This document shows positions 1 to 12,700 of a stretch of 64,000 nucleotides of DNA, piece by piece. Numbering within the stretch: the stretch's first letter is position 1; each line of letters begins with the position of its first letter. The translations under genes were made by a program, and so were the position numbers. This DNA is from Datura wrightii (taxonomy: Eukaryota; Streptophyta; Magnoliopsida; Solanales; Solanaceae): assembly GCA_035772735.1 (NCBI GenBank), contig JASDFA010000020.1, positions 110,329,501 to 110,393,500 of the forward strand, written 5' to 3'. Below the pieces are notes generated by a model that saw only the letters and a list, made by a program, of their open reading frames with translations, was not told where the DNA came from and ran no database searches.

Positions 1-859
1 GTGGGATTAGGACTTAGAGCCAAGTGCGCTGGGGTTTAGTGCACCCAGGTCCCAGAACTACATTTCCATCGTTGGTCATTAGCCCGAACGAGCCCCAGAA
101 AGTGATCACCTAGCTCAACCAATATACCTTGGCAAGGTAAAATGGGCTCTCACCGATAGGGTTTATACATCGGACTCCACATCTAGCTCATGTGGTTATA
201 TGTCGGTTATAGACACTACCACCTATCAGTATAGTTCACTTCAGTATAGTCTCAATTTCAGTTTAGCTTAGCTTATTTAGATTACAGGATATAGCTGTGA
301 TCCTCATTCAGTACTTGTATTTCACTATTACAGTTATATTCAGTGTTTATTAGTTCAGTTGCATATTACTGCTGTTTTACTTATATCTCGCATACTCGGT
401 ATATTCAAAGTACTAATGCATATTTTCCATGCTATATCGTCTTATGATACAGGTGTAGGTGCTCAGTCCCATCATCGTCAGTAGTTTCATTTGATGATTT
501 CATTAGCAGTGTTATTGGTGAGTCCTCATCTTCTGAGGATGAGAGTTTACTATGTACTTCAGTTTTCTTTTGAGTTAGACCTTAGAGTTAGCTTGGGGCT
601 TGTCCCAGCAACTCATCAGTTCTTAGATGGCTTTCAAAGAAAGTGTTATTTCAGTATGTTTTGCAATTTCTCATAAATTTTAGTATCTTATCAGATATTT
701 CTTCTTTTCAGAAAAGTATTATTTAGTTATGATGTTTCCTCGACTTCCGCTTCTAATTAATTCAGTAGACCAATGTGATGTTAAGACAGGGGTTAGCTTG
801 GGGTTGCTTGTGGCTCCAAGTACTGTGTCGTGTCCAGGGTGTAGGCTCGGGTTGTGACA
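1..859 (+). repeat. E1 5' LTR, 3' portion only
   Basis: This is the distal part of a roughly 2.25 kb LTR and ends in the CA of 'ttgtgaca' at 858-859. It aligns with about 7280-8141. It contains a hairpin at 435-449 (TATCGT, loop CTT, ATGATA) that recurs in related LTRs in this window. No gene is expected here; short open frames are chance. Confidence 0.88.
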
Positions 860-863
860 AACT

Positions 864-875
864 TGATATCATAGT
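864..875 (+). other. E1 primer binding site (tRNA-iMet type, degraded)
   Basis: TGATATCATAGT lies four bases after the LTR end and matches 9 of 12 bases of TGGTATCAGAGC, the usual initiator-Met primer site of Ty3/gypsy elements. Confidence 0.7.
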
Positions 876-1075
876 ACTAGGTTTAGAGTATCCTACGATG
901 TCTAAAAGCTGCATCAAGTAGAGTCTTTTTCATGGGTGTTAAGTGCACAACACTTATGAGGGGGAGGCTACAAGAGGTTATTAGGAAATTTACCCTTTTG
1001 TTCATGATCCTTATCGTGCATTGAGCTAATCTAAAAAATATCCTTATAACTTATGCTTTGTTCTTTCAAGCGATA

Positions 1076-2250
1076 ATGATGTCTGCAAAAAGAGGAAATG
1101 GAAGAAGGAGCGCAAATGCTAACCGGCCAGCCCCACCAGCTCCCACAGTCCCTTAGGACGACCATGTGTCTCCTGCAGAATTTCGAGTGGTGATTCAAAT
1201 GCTGGCTCACGAAGTGACTAGTTAGGACAACAAGCAGATAGTGGTGCCAATCAACACTAATGGGTCTGTAGCTGCGGCCAGGGTCCGGGATTTCACACGT
1301 ATGAACCCTCCGGCATTTCAAGGGTCTAAAATTGATGAGGATCCACAGGAGTTTGTTGATGAAGTATAGAAGATCACCCAAATCATGAGTGTCACCTCTA
1401 TTGAGAGTGTCGATCTGGCTGCCTACCAGTGAAAAGGGGTGGCACAGATTTGATATAAGTAGTGGAAAGAGGGAAGGCCAAATGGAGCAGGTCCGATAGA
1501 ATGGGATGAGTTCGCTACAACATTCCTATATAGGTACTTTCCTCAGGAGTTGAGGGAAGCTAAGGAAGTAGAATTCATGAACCTTGGGTAGAATAATATG
1601 ACCATAGAGGAGTATGCACTGGAGTTCACTCGGCTGTTGAGATATGCTCTGAAAATGGTCGCTGAGTCGAGGGCTCATAGACTTTACTTATAGAGTTTCT
1701 GATTTGGTGCTTAAGGAATGCAGAACTAAGATGCTTATCAAGGACATCGACCTTTTTAGCTTCATCATTCATGCACAATAGATAGAGGTCGAGAAGTTGA
1801 AGGAGATTGAGCGGGAGAACAAAAGGGAAAGGACATGCCAGTTTGAGTATGGCTAGCAGAGATCAGACGGTGGTAGTCGCCCACAACAGTAGCAGAAGTG
1901 ACCTTTAGCATCCTCATCAACCAGTGCCCCTTCATTCCAATCCCCCAAGGACCGAAAGGGCGGAGAATCCCAAAGTCACGTCTCCATCAGCCGCTCATTT
2001 CCAACTTTTCCTAAATGTGTAAAGAACCATCTGGGTAAGTGTCGCATGGGAAAGGATGGTTGCTTTGGATGTGGTCAGTTGGGTCACAGATTGAGAGATT
2101 GGCCTTCAGCAGGGCAGGGGAGGACTCAGTCTACTACCTTAGCAGCCCCAAAAGGTCATCCAGCTCAGCAAGGTACTACCTCAGGTGCAGGTGGCGACCA
2201 ACACCAAAACCGTTTTTATGCTTCATCTTCTCATCAGGATCAGGAGAACT
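1076..2250 (+). pseudogene. E1 gag pseudogene
   Basis: The capsid/nucleocapsid region starts at a tandem ATG (1076, 1079) followed by an Asn/Arg-rich stretch. The capsid homology region is visible around 1540-1640 (Phe-Pro-x-Glu-Leu-Arg-Glu, then Glu-Tyr-Ala-x-Glu-Phe-Thr-Arg). A zinc knuckle sits at 2061-2102 as Cys-x2-Cys-x4-His-x4-Trp, so the last zinc ligand is lost. There are repeated stops, for example in the codons after the N-terminal Pro-rich stretch. In a live element Gag packages RNA into cytoplasmic particles; this copy cannot. The assignment rests on order, the knuckle and similarity to the E2 and E4 copies. Confidence 0.8.
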
Positions 2251-5200
2251 CACTTGATGTGGTTACAGGTATGTTGCTCCTTTTCCATATTAATGTATAT
2301 GCTTTGCTAGATCCAGGATCCACACTTTCTTTCGTGACTCCTTACATTTCTATTCAGTTTGATATTAGTCCAGAAGTTCTCTCAGAACCATTCTTAGTTT
2401 CTACTTTGGTTGGTGAATCAGTTAGAGCCAGCCAGGTATATAGAAATTGTTCGGTCATAGTGTTAAGTAAAGTCATCTCAATTGATCTAGTAGAGCTAGA
2501 CATGATCGACTTTGACCTCATCCTTGGCATGGACTAGCTGCATTCTTATTATGCTTCAGTTGACTGTAGAACCAGAGTCGTTAAGTTTCTATTTCCTAAT
2601 GATCTAGTCTTAAAATGGAACGGTAGTGTTTCAGCGCCTAAGGGTCGATTTATTTCCTACCTTAAGGCTAGGAAAATGATCTCAAGGGTTACATCTATCA
2701 CTTAGTTAGGGTCAGGGATTCCATCTCTGAGACCTCGACTATTCAATCAGTTGCAGTTGTTAGTAAATTTCCTAATGTCTCTCATGAAGATCTTCTCGGA
2801 GTCCTTCCTGAACAGAAGATAGTTTTCGGCATAAACCTCCTTCCGAATACCCAATCCATCTCTTTCCCCCTTACAAAATGGCACCAGCTGAGCTTAAGGA
2901 GTTGAAGGAACAACTGAAAGACCTTATTAGATAAGGGATTATCAGACCCAGTATATCTCCATGGGGTGCCCCAATTCTATTCGTGCAAAAGAAACATGGT
3001 ACCCTCAGGATGTGCATCGACTACCATCAACTAAACAAAGTCACATTAAGAACAGGTATCCTGTACCCAGGATTGAAGACTTGTTCGATCACCTTCAGGG
3101 GGCTAGTTGTTTCTCCAAAATAGATCTCACATTAGGATACCACCAGCTCAGGGTCAGAGAATGTGACATTCCGAAAACAACCTTCAGAAGTCGGTATGGT
3201 CACTATGAATTTGTAATTATGTCATTTGAACTTACCAATGCTCCTGCAGCCTTTATGGACAGGGAATTCAAGTTGTACCTGGACATGTTCATCCCTGTCT
3301 TTATAGATGACATCTTGGTTTATTCTAGAATAGAGGAGGAACATGCAGATCATTTGAGAATAGTTTTACAGACTCTCAGGGGGCCGTCAGTTATTCTCCA
3401 AATTCAGCAAGTGTGAATTTTGGCTAAAATTAGATGCTTTCCTTGATCATGTGGTCTCCAGAGAAGGTATTTAGGTGGATCCTCAGAAGATAGTAGCAGT
3501 TAAGGACTGGCCAAGACCCACCTCTCTGACAGACATCAGGAGTTTCCTGGTCTAACTCGATATTACAGACGGTTTATGGAAGGATTCTCCTCCATAGCCT
3601 CCCCTTTGACCAAATTGACTCAGAAGAAGGTGAAGTTTTAGTGGTCTGATGAATGCGAAAAGAGTTTCTACGGTTGAACACTCACTCACTACAACCCCAG
3701 TTCTGACTCTGCCAGAAGGTTCGGATGGGTTCGTGATCTATTGTGATGCCTCCAGAATTAGTCTTGGGTGTGTTATGTGCAGCATGGTAAGGTAGTGGAT
3801 TATACCTCCATACATCTCATGGTTTATTAGAACAACTATACGACTCATGATCTTGAGTTGGTAGTGGTAGTGTTTGCTTTAAAGAGTTGGAGACACTATC
3901 TCTATTGGGTCCATGTAGATATTTTCACCTATCACAAGAGTCTGCAATATGTATTCAATAAAAAGGATTTGAATTTCCATCATAGAAGATGGCTAAAATT
4001 ATTGAAAGACTATGACATGTGTGTGCTATACCACCCAAGCAAGGCCAATGTGGTGGCTGATTCCCTAAGCAGGATTTCTATGGAAAGGCGTTGCTAATCT
4101 TGAAGAGGGTAGAAAGGAGCTAGCAAAGGATATTCACAAGTTAGCTCGATTGGGAATGTTGTTAGTTGATTCAACTGAGAGCGGAGTTGTAATCAAGAGT
4201 GGGTAAAAATCCTCACTAGTGGTAGAGGTTAAGTCAAAGCAGGATGAAGACCTCATACTACTCAAACTGAAGGAAGCAGTTCTCATAAAAGAGGTGGAAG
4301 CTTTCTCTAAAGGGGGAGATGGTGTACTTCTTTACCAGGACAGATTGTGTGTTCCAAATGTAGAAGACTTGAACTAGTGAATATTGGAAGAAGCACACAA
4401 CTTTAGGTATTCTATTCATCTAGGTGCCACTAAGATGTACCATAACTTACAAAAAGTCTATTGGTGGAATGACATGAAGAAGGACATTGCAGAATTTGTA
4501 GCTAAGTGTTCGAACTGCCAGTAGGTTAAAGTTGAACATCAAAGACCTGGGGGTATGACTCAAGATATCAACGTACCTATGTGAAAGTGGAAAGAAGTGA
4601 ACATGGATTTCATTACAGGTCTACCTCATACTAGTCGACAACATAACTCTATTTGGGTGGTTGTAGATCGGATGACTAAGTCAGCACACTTCCTTCCAGT
4701 TAAGACCTTAGATTCAGTAGAGGACTATGCTAGGCTATACATCCAGGAGTTAGTCAAACTATATGAAGTTTCCTTGTCCATTATTTCAGATAGAGGTACT
4801 CAGTTCACCTCACATTTCTAGAGGTCATTTCAGAAGAGACTTAGCACTCTGGTCAAGCTCAGCACAACTTTTCATCCACATATGGATGGACAAGCTGAGC
4901 GGACTATAAAGACCTTGGAAGACATGTTAAGAGCTTGTGTGATCAACTTCAAGGCAGTTGGGATGATCACCTACCTCTCATTGAGTTTGCGTACAACAAA
5001 AGCTACCACTCTAGCATTCAGATAGCCCCCTCCGAGGCATTTTATGGTAGGAGGTGCAGGTATCCTATAGGGTTGTTTGAGGTTGGTGAAATTACCTTGA
5101 TAGGACCTAATTCAGTACATGAGGCCATGTAAAAGGTTCAACTTATCAGGGAACGACTGAAAACAGCTCAAAGCTGACATAAATCGTATGCAGATGTAAG

Positions 5201-5700
5201 GAGAAGGGAGTTGGAGTTTGCTGTGGATGATTGGGTATACCTGAAGATATCACCAATGAAGGGGGTGATGAGATTCGGGAAGAAAGAAATGCTCAGTCCT
5301 AGATATATCGACCCTTATAGGATATTGAAACGTATTGATAATGTTAGCTTATGAGCTAGAAAATCCTGCAGAGTTAGCATCGATGCACCCCGTCTTCCAT
5401 GTGTCCTTATTAAAAAAATGTATCGATGATCCCACCTCATTAGTTCCTCTAGAGAGTATTGGTGTAAAGGAAAGTCTCTCTTAGGAAGAAGTTCTAGTTC
5501 AAATCCTATACCATTAGGTTCATAAGCTGAGGAACAAGGAGGTCGATTCAATAAACGTTTTATGGAGGAACCAGTTTATTGAGGGAGCTACATGGAAATT
5601 AGAAGCAGACATGATGGCTAAATACCATAATTTATTCCCTTTCAGTTCATCTTCAGCATCAGGTATTAATTCCCTCCTCAGAACTCTATTAAGTTCCATA
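2251..5700 (+). pseudogene. E1 pol pseudogene (PR-RT-RH-INT-chromodomain)
   Basis: Domains are in Ty3/gypsy order. The retropepsin-like protease has Leu-Asp-Pro-Gly-Ser-Thr with catalytic Asp at 2310-2312. RT runs from about 2800 to 3420 and retains Phe-Ile-Asp-Asp at about 3300-3311. RNase H (about 3715-4080) has a Tyr-Cys-Asp-Ala start and an Ala-Asp-Ser-Leu-Ser-Arg end. The integrase zinc region (about 4390-4530) is followed by the catalytic core (about 4590-5110: Met-Asp-Phe, Ile-Ser-Asp-Arg-Gly, Gln-Ala-Glu-Arg). A chromodomain-like tail (about 5540-5640: Val-Leu-Trp-Arg-Asn) ends the protein. The frame is broken by stops and by frameshifts near 3090, 3410, 3550 and 4950. No product is expected. 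Confidence 0.87.
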
Positions 5701-5881
5701 CTCATTAGCTCTATTCATGTTTTTAATGTGCACCCTAGTTGCATCAACTTAGTTAGTATAACTATCTTAGTTCAGAGTCAGTCACTCCTTCAAAAATTAA
5801 TTATTATTCTTTAGTCCAAGATTCCATTTCTTTACCCAACCTTCCAGTATGCTTATTCTATATTCGAGGATGAATTTTTCC

Positions 5882-5891
5882 AAGGGGGAGA
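5882..5891 (+). other. E1 polypurine tract
   Basis: AAGGGGGAGA sits just before the 3' LTR start TGTAACACCC. It is the usual plus-strand primer position. Confidence 0.8.
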
Positions 5892-5894
5892 TAT

Positions 5895-8141
5895 TGTAAC
5901 ACCCTAAAAATCCCTAAGATCAACCATGGAACTAAAATGAAGAAAATAGGAAAACCTGCAAAAGGCACAGAATGAGTCATGGAGTGACTCATTGTGTGAC
6001 TTGATGGATCACTAAGTGACCCATCGCGTGTGCCTCAGTTGGTGAATGTTGGGATTTTCTAGGAACTTAACGAGTTTGGGAGATGAGTCGTGCTGCCACT
6101 TCATGACTCGTCTAGTGAGTGATTGTTTGGAAGGGGTGGAAGAAGAGCAAATTCTAGTGATGGCGATGAGTGGAGGTGACGATTCGTTAGGTGTCCCATG
6201 GGGTGAGATGGATGGGTGAAAGCTTGAGTTTTAGAGTTTTGTAACGTGTGGGGAAATGATCCATTAAGAGTCATGACTAATAGTTAGGTGAAGTAGTCAA
6301 TTAAGTTTTGAAAAGGGGAAAGTTGCCAGTGGAAACAAGGGGAGGCCACGAGTCATCCAATGACCTAACGACTCGTTAGGTCCCTCATGCTGACAGGAAG
6401 TGGGATTTTAATAGTCCGAATTCCAGGGGCATTTTCATTACTTTCTGCCATTTTAATCCCTAAACTACGTCATTTCGAGTACATTTAGAAGAGAATTAAA
6501 GGGTTGACCGACTTATCCCTACATTATTTTCTCTCAATCCTCAAATTCAGTACGTCGAAGTTCCAGGCAGACTACTCAGAGCAAAGCTAGGGCATTCAAT
6601 CTTTCTTCTCAGATTCTCAAGGAATTTCTCGGGGAACCTTTTCCAGGTATGTAGGATTTCAACAAGGGAATTGCTCTTTCCTTATGCCCCAAAACTCTTA
6701 TAGAAACCCTATCAATTCTAATTCTCTACAGATCAAGGTTAGGGTTGTTCTTCAGTTAGATTATGAATCTTTCTTCTTTCCATGATTCTTGTGAAATCTT
6801 GAAGGTTATTACTAGCAATGATTCATGTTGATATCTTTTCTATGAAATATATGTTTAGCCAAATGTAATTGAAAGAGTCTTACATAATGTCTAGATACGA
6901 ATATTGCTTGATTCTAATAGTTCTTTTAGTCCCCATGGTAGTACAGTTATGAGAACAATAGTTAGCTTATTGCTTGTTCAGTCTCAGTCAGTACTTAGCT
7001 CTCTCAGTGCCTTACAGAAATGTCATCTAATTAGTTTGACTACATTCAGTCTCTTAAGGAGTTCAGTAAAACTCCATATTCTCAGTCATCACTCATCAGG
7101 TTGTTCTGTAGATTGATACGATGGTTTCAGATAAAGTAGCTCTGACAAGTCTTAGAACACTTAGCTTTCAGTTATCTGGTCCTTTAGACTCTTAATGTAC
7201 TTCCAGATAAGTATTCCTGACTTAAGTCTTAGGACATCAGGCGTGACCTATTAGCCTAGCAGTCATAGCTAGGATTTCTAGTCGGAGTAGGACTTAGCAC
7301 TTAGAGTTCTGGGGTTCAGCGTACCCAGGTTCCCAGAACTACATTTCCACCATAAGTCATTATCCCGAACGGGCCCCAGACAGTGATCACCTAGCTCAGG
7401 CACTATAGCCTGGAAAGGTATAGTAGGCTCTTACGGATGGGGTGTATACATCAGACTCCACGTCTAGCTCACATGGTTATATGTTGGTTATTGACTCTCC
7501 CACCCGTCACTATAGTTCAGTTTAGTATAGTCTCAGTTTCAGTTCAGCTTAGTTTATTCAGATTACAGGATATAGCTATGATCCTCAGTCAGTACCTACT
7601 ATTTCACTGGTACAGTTATATTTAGTGTTTATTAGTTTAGTTGTGTATTACTACTATTTTACTTATATCTCGCATACTCGATATATTTAAAGTACTAATG
7701 CATATTTTTCATATTGTATCGTCTTATGATACAGGCATAGGTTCTCAGTCCCAACATCATCTGTAGTTTCATTTGACGACTTCAGCAACATGTTATTGGT
7801 GAGTCCTGATCTTCTAAGGACAAGAGTTTACTTATTCAGTTCAGTTTTCTTTTGAGTTAGACCTTAGAGTTAGTTGGGGGCTTGCCCCAGCAACTCGTCA
7901 GTTCTTAGATGACTTTCATACAAAGTGTTATTTCAGTATGTTTTGCAATTGTCTCATAAATTTCAGTATCTTATCAGATATTTCTTCTTTTTAGAAAAGT
8001 ATTGTTTAGTTATAATGTTTCCCCAGCTTCCGCTCTAATTAATTTAGTATACCAGTGTGATGTTAAGTCATGGGTTAACTTGGGGTCACTTGTAGCTCCA
8101 AGTACCGTGTCACGTCTAGGCTGTAGACTCGGATTGTGAAA
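5895..8141 (+). repeat. E1 3' LTR
   Basis: A complete LTR of 2247 bp starting TGTAACACCC. It ends at 8141, where the expected CA has become AA ('ttgtgaaa' against 'ttgtgaca' in the 5' copy). The U3 part (5970-6390) is dense in TGAGTCA/GACTCGT-type motifs. A perfect hairpin, GTATCGT-CTT-ATGATAC with one G-U pair, is at 7716-7732. Confidence 0.9.
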
Positions 8142-10318
8142 AATATAATACATAATCGCCCCTAGGCCTTTCGGTACTTGAAATAGGTATAATCTATTTC
8201 GATACCTTGATCAGATAGTATATATAGTAGTGCATATGTTATTCCATGAAAGTGCATCAAATATCTGAAAACATGTTGGACATATTACTCTTTGAAACTC
8301 TTGAAATGATTGTGATTTAATAACTGAACTATGAGCATGAACTTACAATCTTGGAGCTTAGGAACTTTGTAGATACTTAGCTTGAAAAATTGAAGACAAC
8401 TCACATAAAACTTTGGAATTAGATTCAAGAGTTTAGAATGGATGACATGGCATATTGGCTTGATTGGGATCAAGTTATGAAATTCTCTTGGTATTGAGAT
8501 TATTGAGTCTATGTTCATCTAGCTTAGTCGTTTAGTAGCTAATAATCAAAGCCATTTTTAATAGGGTCTTTTCAAATAGTTTAGCAATATCATATGCTTA
8601 TCTCCATAATTCATTTCCAATAATATAAGTAACTTGATAAGTGCGGGAGTAAAGAGTAAAGGTGAATAAGTAGGTTACGACAAGATTAAAGAAATATTAT
8701 AAATAGATGTTCATTTCGTGTCGTATGTGTGTGTGTGTGTGTGTATATAATGTAACTATCCAACCAACAATTTCCTTTAAATGGTCTTCCAATACTATGA
8801 CAAATTCAATCGATACCAATTCAACTTAGATGATTCGCCAACCCAATATATGATTTATAAGCTTAATGATAATAAGAACGTCAACTTTTATCTAAATAAT
8901 TATGGACAATTGTTCAAGGAATGTATTTCAGTTTAAGAGGTCTAAGAATAGGATCAATACAATGATGATTAGCAAGTTCAAATCAACTATAACTTGTGGA
9001 ATGAGATTCATGCAATTCCAAAAATAAAATGGTAGTACCTTAATCGTTTCTTTCAACAATTATGCCTAGAACGACTTGAACTTTATTTTATAAAGTTAAT
9101 CTACATATAGGTACGTAATAAAGCTAATATTATCCTTTGAACACAACTCAAGTTCATCAAAATAGTAGATAAATAATTTTTGAATATATTGTCATACTGG
9201 CGTAAGTTTAATGGTGTATCGCTACACTCTCCTTCTTCACTCAACACAACATATCCTCACACCAACATACTTTCTCCAATCATAAAAAATCCACAAAACA
9301 GCCCCTATGAAATGTATTACACTAGAAACACCACAATAACGTATTGAACTTATGGCTTTTGATCACCGTCTCGTGAGTTCTTAATAACATTACAACATGA
9401 TTTCTCCACCCAAAGTTTTATACAAAAACATGAACTTGGAAAAGTACTTACAACACTTGGAAGGATGCTTTTGTACTTTTTTTATAACCTTCAAAAGCTT
9501 GTATACCCTTTACATCCATACCAAAAATAAGAAAAGAAATCTCTTAATAATAGAGAAAATTGGGTTGGCAAATTTGCTTCCATGGTTATGAACTTTTCAC
9601 TACATAATCTCCTTACTGCCATAGAAGAACTAAGCAAGAATTAAGTAACTTTATTTACCTTAAACTTGGAGAAAAGTTGAAGAACCTCAAGGACCCTAGG
9701 AGGGAAATAGGGCTGCACTTTGAAGACAAAAGAGAGAAAGGAAGTTAGAGTAATTTCCAGATTTTTGTCTAAATGTATATGCTGCCTTCAGTCACTCTTT
9801 CGGTCCTTAAAATGGGGAATCTTAGCCTCCTTTTTTTACCCACTTTTGGATCCCAATTTGATCCAGAATGGGTCATGGATTTTGGACCAAACTTGACCTT
9901 GATTGGAGCCTTCACTTGGTTGATTTGTTGGCTGCAATTTGACTCTATTTTGGGCCGCAATTTGGTCAATATTGGTGGACGCTTTGTGCTTCAATTTGGG
10001 AAAGCTTTTGTGTAACTTTTTGGTCCAATTTAAAGTTGCATTTGAATCATTATTAGGTCCAATAAGTCATGTAGTTGTGGCAACGAATTGCCTCTTGTAA
10101 CTTGATTCATTTGGTGTTGTCACCTTTTAGTGTGAATAAGTCAAGCAAGCACCTCCATTGTTTTATCCCATTTACCAAACCTTCATACTTAGACTTCAAC
10201 TAACACTTATATATATTTTTTCATTTCAAACTCTTGGCAAAAACATCACCTCATCATCTCGAGCTTAAGAGCCTTCATTGGTATTAACTTAGTCGCATAT
10301 ACATTGAAAGGTATGGGG
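8142..10318. other. Unassigned AT-rich interval
   Basis: I see no convincing gene. The open frames (for example 8285-8518 minus, 9397-9591 plus, 9773-10015 plus) are short and without recognisable motifs. Read on the minus strand, the right end starts TGTAGCACCCCATACC at about 10325, a typical plant Ty3/gypsy LTR start, with an AT-rich TATA-like stretch about 110 bp inside. Part of the interval may therefore be a reverse-oriented solo LTR. I could not find its other end. The 9-mer GCTACACTC occurs at 9221-9229 and again at 10320-10328. Confidence 0.35.
8726..8744. repeat. (TG)n microsatellite
   Basis: Nineteen bases of uninterrupted TG repeat, followed by a short TATATA stretch. Confidence 0.95.
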
Positions 10319-10446
10319 TGCTACACTCCAAACATATTAGTGTAGTTCTATTACTGTGTGTTGTATGTTGAGGGGAGGTCGATGGTATAATTCATGTATA
10401 GGACATCACTCAAAGGGGAAAAATGCCCAAAATTCAAAAAATAAGC

Positions 10447-10475
10447 TTGGCGCAATGCGTGCTTGGTAGCGCCAG
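10447..10475 (+). promoter_or_regulatory. LTR inverted repeat upstream of TATA (solo LTR)
   Basis: TTGGCGC at 10447-10453 and GCGCCAG at 10469-10475 are separated by 15 bases. The E3 LTRs hold the same stem, with CTGGCGC as left arm, at the same loop length. The TATA-like run starts 31 bp downstream. Confidence 0.5.
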
Positions 10476-10505
10476 TGTGTCGAGCTACAGTTATGGGGTA
10501 GCCAC

Positions 10506-10524
10506 TATATATATATATATATAT
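10506..10524. repeat. (TA)n microsatellite at the LTR TATA position
   Basis: Nineteen bases of TA repeat inside the putative solo LTR, at the place where E3 and E7 carry TATATAA. Confidence 0.9.
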
Positions 10525-12254
10525 GAGTATTAAATAGTGGAAATTCATTTTCCAACTTCACCCAGGCTGAAACCCTCCAATTTCTCTATGAATTCTTAGG
10601 ACCCTGACGAAATTAATGAGGTTTGATTATCAAAACTTAAATACGAGTTTAGAATGTTGAATCTTGCGACTAGCACATGTTGTCATTATTGTTTTGCATT
10701 CATAGTGGCTGTTTCAAGGAGTTGTTTTTGTGGGTATCTCTTTCCTTTCTTGAGCTTTTGATTATTGTGAGGTAAGTGTTTATAGATCCTTTACTGATTC
10801 TTGTTTTGAGTTTTGAAAGTTAGTTCCATAGATTTCTTACCGATATTGTGTTCATATGTTATTTTCTCTATCGATTAGTTGTCGGTTCGGTTGTGAGTTA
10901 TGGTGATCTGATTCTTGGAAAACTCTTAGTGGCTAGGAGAGTGGGTTTTGTCTTAGATCCGAGTTCTTATGCGTAAGGTATGTTAAGGCTTGTGCATTTT
11001 CTTTTCGGCATATTTTTCTTTAAATTTTGATTCATTGCGTTATCGTGCTATTGTGTTTGTCCATAGTATTTTTGTTATCCTATAATCAGATGTATTGTTA
11101 TTTTTGTGTTAAGGGTTATGTCTAGTTGTGTAGCTCGAAGTTGAATATGGATATATGTGATTGGTGGTGTGTTAGTGGTTTATATTGAGGATATGATCCT
11201 AGTGTCAATTATTGAGCCGAGTGATGAATTTATATTTGTGTTGTGGCGAGTCGTGTTGTGCATATACATATTCATATGTTTGTTACATGTTTATTGTTTA
11301 TTTTCACCTTCAGGGCTCTGTGAGGACATGTAAGGCCGAGAAAGCTTCTGGTAGGGTCAAGCCTAAGGCTATGCTAGGATATGTAAGGTTGTAAGAACTT
11401 TCAACGGGGTTAAGCTTGTTTTTCTGATAGCCTATAAGGCCGTGAGAGTTTCCAATATGGAAAATTTTGTGTGTTATATTGCATCATATTGCATTCATAT
11501 ATTTTATATATTCTAGTTAGCTGTATATTGGATACCTGAGGCAGTGTGTTGCCAAGGTTGTCGTTGTTGTTGTGAGGCCCAGAGTATGGGTAGGTAAGGT
11601 GATTTTGGACTAATGTTGTTGTTATGCAGGTTGTGGTTGATATTTTGGTATTCTTTTGGTTTCCATTTCTATTATATTATCTCTATTTGTTCCATTGCCA
11701 TACATACTCATTACATTCTCCATACAGATGCTCCAAGCCTAGGGATGCTACATATATGCTTGCAGGTGTTGATAGACCGGCTGCTCATGATCCTCATTAG
11801 CTGAGTGGAGTTCCATCTTAATGGTAAGATCTATGTCATTTAGATTTACCTTTGGATTTTTTTTGTCTACATGTGGTCTTTGATAGGAAGGTCGGGGCCT
11901 GTCCTAATTGTATTACTGTTGCTGCACTTTTAGATGCTCGTAGACTTATGTTGTAGATGTGATGTCTAGTGTAGGCCTTGTTGGCCCTATTATACAACTA
12001 TAGCTTCTAGACTTCTGCCTTGGTGGCCCGTCGTATCTATGTTTGGATTATGGGCAAACTATCATTTTGTTTATTATATATAGATTTGTTGGTTTAGTTG
12101 TTTTTCTTTCTTAAATTGTGAGTTAGATTTGGTGTCGGGCCTCGATGGCTCAGGTTGGTGTTGTTACAGTTGTATTTCTAGGTGTTGTAGGTTTTGCTCA
12201 GTCAAGCGAGGCACCGGGTGCTAGTCGTGCCTCTCCAGATTTTGGGGCGTGACA

Positions 12255-12700
12255 GGGACGTAACCAAATCCACAATCAAGGAATTCAAGCAAGTAGTCAT
12301 ATTTAGGGGTGGACATTCATTTTTTGGTTTTCAATTTTTCATTGGTGTTTACTGAAACCGAATTCGGTTCGACTTGATTTTTTTTTCAAGTTTGATTTGG
12401 TTTGTTTTGATTCTTCTAATTTGGTTTTTATCGGTATGAGCCTCATTAATGGCTATTTTTCTTCTTGTAAAATGAGCTACTTTTTTAAATAATGAGTTAT
12501 TTTATTTTATTATAATTATTGAAATAAATTATTTTAAGCTTAGTGTTCCAAAGTTTAATTCAGACTAAGTTAAATTTCAAGTAAAAAATATAATTAGGCA
12601 ACATTTTAAATTTTTATTTATAGATTCTTAGTGATATTAGTTGATTTACATTATGTAGCAGGTATATAGTATTTCATAATAAATTTTCTTATTTGCTTAA
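12255..12700. other. AT-rich spacer between solo LTR and E2
   Basis: There is no open frame of note. The stretch from about 12304 begins TAGGGGTGGACATTC and continues into a GGTTT/CGGTTCG-rich segment to about 12450. This composition recalls small non-autonomous plant repeats starting AGGGGTGG. I cannot find the partner end, so no element is called. Confidence 0.4.

Larger units (their letters stand above)
1..8141 (+). mobile_element. E1: degraded Ty3/gypsy chromovirus, 5' end outside window
   Basis: LTR retrotransposon in the order partial 5' LTR (1-859), primer site (864-875), gag (from 1076), protease, RT, RNase H, integrase, chromodomain, polypurine tract (5882-5891), 3' LTR (5895-8141). 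The 1-859 segment matches about 7280-8141 throughout, including the 'cccagaacta' and 'gtgatcacctagctca' stretches, which shows the two LTRs. The chromodomain-like C terminus and the Met primer site place it among Tekay/Del-like chromoviruses. Many in-frame stops and frameshifts show that it is dead. The 5' target duplication lies outside the window, so insertion cannot be checked by flanks. Confidence 0.9.
10319..12254 (+). repeat. Probable solo LTR of a chromovirus related to E3/E7
   Basis: It runs from TGCTACACTC to GGGGCGTGACA. The 3' half shares landmarks in order with the E3 LTR: 'gcaggtgttgatagac', 'aggtcggggcctgtc', 'ttggtggcccgt', and the closing gcaccgggtgctagtc and gtgaca ending. 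A stem TTGGCGC-N15-GCGCCAG (10447-10475) precedes a TA-rich TATA region, as in E3. No primer site or coding region follows, hence solo. The flanks (TGGGG, GGGAC) are not a clean duplication, so the exact left end is uncertain. Confidence 0.6.

Noticed and set aside
10319..12254. A clean target duplication for the solo LTR
   Set aside because: The flanks TGGGG and GGGAC do not match as 5-mers; the left boundary may be wrong or the site eroded.
12304..12450. A named MITE
   Set aside because: Only one AGGGGTGG-like end is seen; without the inverted partner or a duplication I do not call an element.
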